Shown here: positions 60,329 to 64,000 of the stretch, piece after piece
Numbering within the stretch: the first letter of the stretch is position 1
Layout of the letters: the number at the start of each line of letters is the position of its first letter
Assembly: GCF_049844995.1 (NCBI RefSeq)
Contig: NZ_JBNCMC010000011.1
Span: 1 to 64,000 of the forward strand
Source: Luteimicrobium sp049844995
GTDB taxonomy: Bacteria > Actinomycetota > Actinomycetes > Actinomycetales > Cellulomonadaceae
Reading direction: 5' to 3'
DNA length: 64,000 nt
Notes under the pieces: model-generated
What the model was told of the DNA's origin: nothing
Seen by the model: the letters and a program-made list of their open reading frames with translations, nothing else
The model's database searches: none
Translations under genes and position numbers: made by a program

Positions 60329-61149
60329 CCGACGCACTCGCCGGCGGCCTCGGCGGACGGTCGGGTGGCGTCAGCGCCCTGTACGCGGGCAACGCGCGCG
60401 CCGTCGTCGCCCGCAACCTCTCGGCGACGAAGACCAGCAACTGGACCGTCGTGCTGTCGGGCTTCTTCGAGCCCGTGTTCTACCTGCTCGCGATGGGCGT
60501 CGGCCTCGGCACGTACGTCGGCGACGTGACCCTGCCGTCGGGGCTCACCGTCGAGTACGCCGCGTACATCGCGCCCGGGCTCCTCGCGGTCTCGGCCATG
60601 AACGGCGCCGTCTACGACTCCACGTGGAACGTCTTCTTCAAGATGCGGTTCGCGCGCCTCTACGAGGCCATGCTGGCGACGTCGCTCGGGCCGCTGGACG
60701 TCGCGCTCGGCGAGATCTCGTACGCGCTGCTGCGCGGCGCCGTCTACGCGACCGGGTTCCTCACCGTCATGCAGGTCATGGGGCTCAACCTGTCGTGGAC
60801 GGCCGTGCTCGCGCTGCCCGCCGTCGTCCTCGTCGCGTTCGCCTTCGCGTCGTTCGGCATGGCGATCACGAGCCTCATGAAGACGTTCCAGCAGATGGAC
60901 TGGATCAACATCGTGCTGCTGCCGATGTTCCTGCTGTCGGCGACGTTCTTCCCGATCAGCGTCTACCCGGCGCCCCTGCAGTGGCTCATCCAGGCGATGC
61001 CGCTGTGGCACGCGGTCGAGCTGGTCCGCGGCCTGACGACCGGCGACCTCGCGCCGGGGATCTGGTGGCACGTCCTGTACTTCGTCGCGATGATCGGCCT
61101 CGGGCTGACCGTCACGACCCGGCGGCTGCGGGCCCTCTTCCTCGCCTGA
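60325..61149 (+). CDS. ABC-2 type permease, second of pair
   Basis: 274 residues, six membrane helices, with NWTVVLSGFFEPVFYLLAMG, IAPGLLAVSAMNGAVYDSTW and LLPMFLLSATFFPISVYP, the same fold as its neighbour but clearly diverged. Two distinct permeases with one ATPase imply a heterodimeric channel. The start overlaps the upstream stop (ATGA). It converges on the SGNH hydrolase gene with a 9-base gap and no clear terminator. Confidence 0.92.
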   Translation: MTDALAGGLGGRSGGVSALYAGNARAVVARNLSATKTSNWTVVLSGFFEPVFYLLAMGVGLGTYVGDVTLPSGLTVEYAAYIAPGLLAVSAMNGAVYDSTWNVFFKMRFARLYEAMLATSLGPLDVALGEISYALLRGAVYATGFLTVMQVMGLNLSWTAVLALPAVVLVAFAFASFGMAITSLMKTFQQMDWINIVLLPMFLLSATFFPISVYPAPLQWLIQAMPLWHAVELVRGLTTGDLAPGIWWHVLYFVAMIGLGLTVTTRRLRALFLA

Positions 61150-61157
61150 CCCGCGGC

Positions 61158-61985
61158 TCAGGGCCAGTCGGTCAGGTCCGGGTACTTCGCGGCGCGGCCG
61201 TCGCCCGACGACTCGTGCCGCAGCCGGCGCCCGATCCACGGGCCGACGTACTCGCGCGCCCAGCGCGCGTTCCCGCGCGCCCGCTCGGAGAACGGAGCCC
61301 GGGGGAGCGCCGCGAGCGGGGCGTCCCAGTCGGCGTCGTCGGGGGCGAGCCCGAGCCCGACGAGCGCGGCGTCGGCGACGCGGCGGTGGCCCTCGTCGGT
61401 CAGGTGGATGCGGTCGGAGGCCCAGACGCGCCAGTCCTGCAGCGCCCGCATGCCCCACAGGTCGAGCACGTGCGCGCCGTGGCGGCGTGCGATCGACCAG
61501 ATGTTGGTGTTGTAGACGCCCACCCGCGACCGGGTCAGGGACACGACGGGGCTCTCGCTGGCGTCGAACCCCGTGGCGAGCAGGACGTCGGCGCCGGCCG
61601 CCCTCAGCCGCACGACGGCGTCCTCGAGCCGCTGCGAGAGGAGGTCCACGTCGGCGCGCGGCCGGAGGATGTCGTTGCCGCCGCCCACGAGGCTCACGAG
61701 GCCGGGCTCGAGGGCGAGCGCGCGGGGGACCTGGTCGGCGATGATCGGCCCGAGCAGCTTGCCGCGGACCGCGAGGTTCGCGTAGCGCAGCGGCTCCTGG
61801 CCGCCGGCGACCCGGCGCGCGGAGAGCGAGGCGGCGAGCCGGTCGGCCCAGCCACGGCACCGGCCGGGCGAGGCGGGGTCCGTGTCCCACAGACCCTCGG
61901 TGAACGAGTCGCCGACCGCGACGTACGAGGACCAGCGGGGCGTCTCGGCGGGTGGGGGCGTGTCGGTGGCGGCGTCGGTTGTCAC
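61158..61985 (-). CDS. SGNH/GDSL hydrolase
   Basis: 275 residues. Block I YVAVGDSFTEGL holds the serine; the glycine and asparagine blocks include NLAVRGKLLGPI and VGGGNDILRP; the Asp/His block is DRIHLTDEGHRRV. It is likely a cytoplasmic esterase or lipase, as no signal peptide is seen. The substrate is unknown. The GTG at 61985 is set by CACAAT 6 bases upstream on the minus strand; the longer open frame is unsupported. Confidence 0.9.
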   Translation of the reverse strand: MTTDAATDTPPPAETPRWSSYVAVGDSFTEGLWDTDPASPGRCRGWADRLAASLSARRVAGGQEPLRYANLAVRGKLLGPIIADQVPRALALEPGLVSLVGGGNDILRPRADVDLLSQRLEDAVVRLRAAGADVLLATGFDASESPVVSLTRSRVGVYNTNIWSIARRHGAHVLDLWGMRALQDWRVWASDRIHLTDEGHRRVADAALVGLGLAPDDADWDAPLAALPRAPFSERARGNARWAREYVGPWIGRRLRHESSGDGRAAKYPDLTDWP

Positions 61986-61997
61986 CTGGCCATTGTG
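61986..61997 (-). promoter_or_regulatory. Leaderless-type -10 variant, CACAAT, before GTG 61985
   Basis: Read on the minus strand: CACAAT, six bases, GTG. It departs from TANNNT at the first base but keeps the spacing. Confidence 0.5.
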
Positions 61998-62156
61998 GCC
62001 CGCCGCGGGGCCGGGTCTCGCTACGCCGCGGTCGCGCGTCGGACGGCGCGGGCGAATGACACCCGTGTGGTTCGCGCCGTACCCTGGGCGGGTCGGGTCG
62101 GGACGGACCGGCACCCGCCCACCGGCACGGTGCGGCGGGCGGCGAGAGGAGCGGGG

Positions 62157-62471
62157 ATGGGCGAGGCCGTCGGGCGGCTCACGGACGCACCGGGCGCAGG
62201 GCAGGTCGGCGACCGGGCCTCGGGGCTCGACGAGCAGGATCGCGCGATCCTCGACTTCGAGCGCCAGTGGTGGAAGTACGCGGGCGCCAAGGAGGCCGCG
62301 ATCTCCGAGCTCTTCGGCATGACCGCGACCCGCTACTACCAGACCCTCAACGCGCTGATCGACACGGACGCCGCGCTCGCGCACGACCCCATGCTGGTCA
62401 AGCGGCTGCGCCGGCTGCGGTCCGCCCGGCAGCGCGAGCGTTCGGCCCGCCGGCTGGGTTCGGGCGCGTGA
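62157..62471 (+). CDS. DUF3263 protein (small helix-turn-helix protein)
   Basis: 104 residues. The core LDEQDRAILDFERQWWKYAGAK, then EAAISELFGMTATRYYQTLN resembling a helix-turn-helix, is the actinobacteria-specific DUF3263. A basic tail (RLRRLRSARQRERSARRL) suggests nucleic-acid binding. It is usually found beside a LytR_C protein, as here. GAGAGGAG precedes the ATG; TACCCT at 62080-62085 may be its -10, leaving a leader of about 65 bases. Confidence 0.88.
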   Translation: MGEAVGRLTDAPGAGQVGDRASGLDEQDRAILDFERQWWKYAGAKEAAISELFGMTATRYYQTLNALIDTDAALAHDPMLVKRLRRLRSARQRERSARRLGSGA

Positions 62472-62526
62472 CCTGCGGCGTCGCCGCGGGCGTGGGCGCG
62501 ACTTCGGAGGCTCCGGCACCGGCGGT

Positions 62527-62538
62527 TACCCTGTGCCG
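62527..62538 (+). promoter_or_regulatory. Leaderless-type -10, TACCCT, before GTG 62539
   Basis: TACCCT at 62527-62532, six bases, then GTG. Confidence 0.7.
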
Positions 62539-63150
62539 GTGAGCAAGAGCTACCGGTACCCCCCGGACGAGTTCGACGACGTCCCCGAGGACGCCCCGAC
62601 GGGCGTCCACCGGGTGCCGCGCAGCCCCTGGCGCAAGGTCGTCCCGTTCGTCGTCGTCGCGGTCGTCTTCGCCGTCGTGGCGTACGGCGGCGTGACGCTC
62701 GCGTCGAACCTGCTGCGCTCGGACGGCGCGAGCGCGACGGACAAGACGACGTCCGCCTCGAAGTCGACCACCAAGTCCACCCCGAAGGCGACCAGCAAGC
62801 CGAAGGCGACCAAGACGGCGTCGGGCTCCGACGACACGGCCGGGGCGGACGACACGGCGAGTGCTGACGTCGACCATGCGACGGCGGTCGCCGTGAAGAA
62901 CGGCGCGGCGATCACGGGGCTCGCAGCCAAGGGCGCGGCGAAGCTCACCGCGGACGGCTTCACGACCGTCACGGCCGCGGACTACACGGGCACCAAGCTC
63001 GCGGACTCGGTCGTCTACTACGTGCAGGACGGCGACAAGGCGACCGCCCAGGAGGTCGCGGCCACGCTCGGCATCAGCGACGTCGAGCAGGTGAGTGCGC
63101 TCAGCGGCGGCGCGCCGATCATCGCCGTGCTGGTGCACGACCTCTCCTGA
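62539..63150 (+). CDS. LytR C-terminal domain membrane protein
   Basis: 203 residues. A cytoplasmic N-terminus, one membrane helix (about 35-55, VVPFVVVAVVFAVVAYGGV), then a Ser/Thr/Lys-rich linker (many KST/KAT repeats) and a LytR_C domain (ATAVAVKNGAAITGLAAKG, VVYYVQDGDKATAQEVAATL). Family members are thought to bind cell-wall glycans. The start is set by TACCCT. Confidence 0.85.
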   Translation: MSKSYRYPPDEFDDVPEDAPTGVHRVPRSPWRKVVPFVVVAVVFAVVAYGGVTLASNLLRSDGASATDKTTSASKSTTKSTPKATSKPKATKTASGSDDTAGADDTASADVDHATAVAVKNGAAITGLAAKGAAKLTADGFTTVTAADYTGTKLADSVVYYVQDGDKATAQEVAATLGISDVEQVSALSGGAPIIAVLVHDLS

Positions 63151-63224
63151 CCCGGCTCCGGCCGGCCGGTACCCACCTCGCGAAACGCACCACCCGGGGC
63201 ATTCCCCTCGCGCGCGGTCGCGGC

Positions 63225-63230
63225 TAGGCT
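63225..63230 (+). promoter_or_regulatory. -10 hexamer TAGGCT of cspA
   Basis: TAGGCT at 63225-63230 gives a leader of about 75 bases before cspA, in keeping with long cold-shock leaders. Confidence 0.45.
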
Positions 63231-63310
63231 CGCACGTGCACCGCGGCGATCGACCCGCGGGCGGACATGGCAGGCAGCGCCGGGACGGCCGAGCGCAGAA
63301 GGAGACTCAG

Positions 63311-63514
63311 ATGGCCCAGGGCACCGTCAAGTGGTTCAACGCCGAGAAGGGGTTCGGCTTCATCACCCCGGAGGCGGGCGGCCAGGACGTGTTCGTGCAC
63401 TACAGCGCGATCCAGTCGGATGGTTACCGGTCCCTCGAGGAGGGGCAGCAGGTCGAGTTCGAGGTCGGGCAGGGCCAGAAGGGCCCGCAGGCGGAGCAGG
63501 TCCGGCCGCTCTGA
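63311..63514 (+). CDS. cspA: Cold-shock protein (CspA family)
   Basis: 67 residues, one OB-fold cold-shock domain. RNP1 KGFGFITP and RNP2 VFVHYS are complete. It binds single-stranded RNA or DNA and melts mRNA structure. AAGGAG lies ahead of the ATG. Confidence 0.97.
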   Translation: MAQGTVKWFNAEKGFGFITPEAGGQDVFVHYSAIQSDGYRSLEEGQQVEFEVGQGQKGPQAEQVRPL

Positions 63515-63519
63515 GCGGT

Positions 63520-64000
63520 GTGAACGGGTCGCGTCCCGCCCTCGACGTCGTCGTCGTGGGGGCCGGCCCCAACGGTCTCGCGGCGGCGGTCACGCTGGCC
63601 CGCGCGGGCCTCGGCGTGCAGGTCCTCGAGGCGCAGGACACCGTCGGCGGCGGCGCGCGGACGCTCGACCTGGGCCTGGCCGACGGCGTCGTCCACGACG
63701 TGTGCTCGGCCGTCCACCCCATGGCGTGGGCGTCGCCGTTCCTCGAGGCGTTCGGCCTCGCGGACCGCGTCGAGCTGCTCGTCCCCGAGGTGTCGTACGC
63801 GCAGCCCCTCGACGGCGGCCGCGCCGGTATCGCGTATCGCGACCTCGAGCGCACGGTCGCCGGGCTGGGGCCCGACGGCGCAGCGTGGCGCGACCTCTTC
63901 GGGCGGCTTTCCCCGCACTGGCGTGACGTCGTCGCGGTGGCGCTGGGGGACAAGCGCTCGTTGCCGCCCGGCGTGAGCGCGTCGACGCCGTGGTCGGCGG
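63520..64000 (+). CDS. Phytoene-desaturase-like FAD-dependent oxidoreductase, 5' part
   Basis: First 160 residues of an NAD(P)/FAD-dependent oxidoreductase of the phytoene desaturase (CrtI)/amine oxidase superfamily; the reading frame runs off the window. FAD fold VVVVGAGPNGLAAAVTLARAG, then LEAQDTVGGGARTLDL and VCSAVHPMAWASPFLEAFGL. The GTG at 63520 is the first in-frame start after cspA; no good ribosome site is visible. Carotenoid work is one option, but many members act on other substrates. Confidence 0.85.
   Translation, partial: MNGSRPALDVVVVGAGPNGLAAAVTLARAGLGVQVLEAQDTVGGGARTLDLGLADGVVHDVCSAVHPMAWASPFLEAFGLADRVELLVPEVSYAQPLDGGRAGIAYRDLERTVAGLGPDGAAWRDLFGRLSPHWRDVVAVALGDKRSLPPGVSASTPWSA

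Overview
The window comes from a very GC-rich (by eye above 70 %) Gram-positive actinobacterium. The markers are lsr2, carD, mshA (mycothiol), senX3-regX3, an F420-type oxidoreductase, a DUF3263 protein and many GTG starts. Gene content and order fit the Micrococcales, most likely the Cellulomonadaceae/Promicromonosporaceae side; the genus cannot be fixed from the sequence alone. I see no phage, insertion sequence, CRISPR array or defence island. This is mostly core chromosome.

Layout. (1) 1-2.3 kb: end of an arsenic locus (arsC end, a flavoprotein with a cysteine-rich tail, divergent arsR). (2) 2.3-5.2 kb: metY-metX on the minus strand behind a long leader. (3) 5.4-11.2 kb: a membrane-anchored EEP-family phosphohydrolase/nuclease-like protein, ppa, a PBP4-type D,D-carboxypeptidase and a DUF2342 zincin. 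(4) 11.2-29.5 kb: a long co-directional block with many 4-base ATGA/GTGA start-stop overlaps: tilS-hpt-ftsH-folE-folP-folB/folK-DUF3180-two PH-domain proteins-DUF2520-panC-panD-nadB, then nadC, lysS, a small membrane protein and lsr2. It covers folate, pantothenate and NAD synthesis. (5) 29.6-33.3 kb: lactonase-like protein, mshA, a Ddn-like protein and gpm1. (6) 33.3-41.5 kb: the phosphate regulon: phoU divergent from senX3-regX3, an ECF sigma/membrane-protein pair, then pstS-pstC-pstA-pstB. Two in-phase 11-base PHO-box arrays sit at the expected promoters. (7) 42-48.7 kb: two lipoproteins, carD, ispD-ispF, a TetR regulator, an F420/PPOX protein, cysS and rlmB, an order close to Mycobacterium tuberculosis Rv3579c-Rv3584. 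(8) 48.8-53.7 kb, minus strand: a DUF4032 protein, an orphan sugar-importer ATPase (UgpC/MsiK type) and an OtsA-OtsB fusion for trehalose. (9) 53.8-64 kb: a Ser/Thr kinase with four membrane segments, a DsbA-like protein, tRNA-Thr(TGT), an M20 amidohydrolase, a three-gene ABC-2 exporter, an SGNH hydrolase, a DUF3263 protein, a LytR_C protein, cspA and the start of a phytoene-desaturase-like FAD protein.

The most useful cross-cutting signal is that ten genes have a TANNNT -10 hexamer exactly 6 bases before an ATG or GTG start, as expected for leaderless mRNAs; this fixes several start codons. Other points for follow-up are a possible Met/Cys leader peptide ahead of metY, a perfect 30-base inverted repeat with a related half-copy 45 kb away, a 21-base-period tandem repeat shared by tilS and the pstB downstream spacer, and a FolB-FolK fusion with a tail of about 440 residues that looks disordered. 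I did not find a convincing wholly new multi-gene system.
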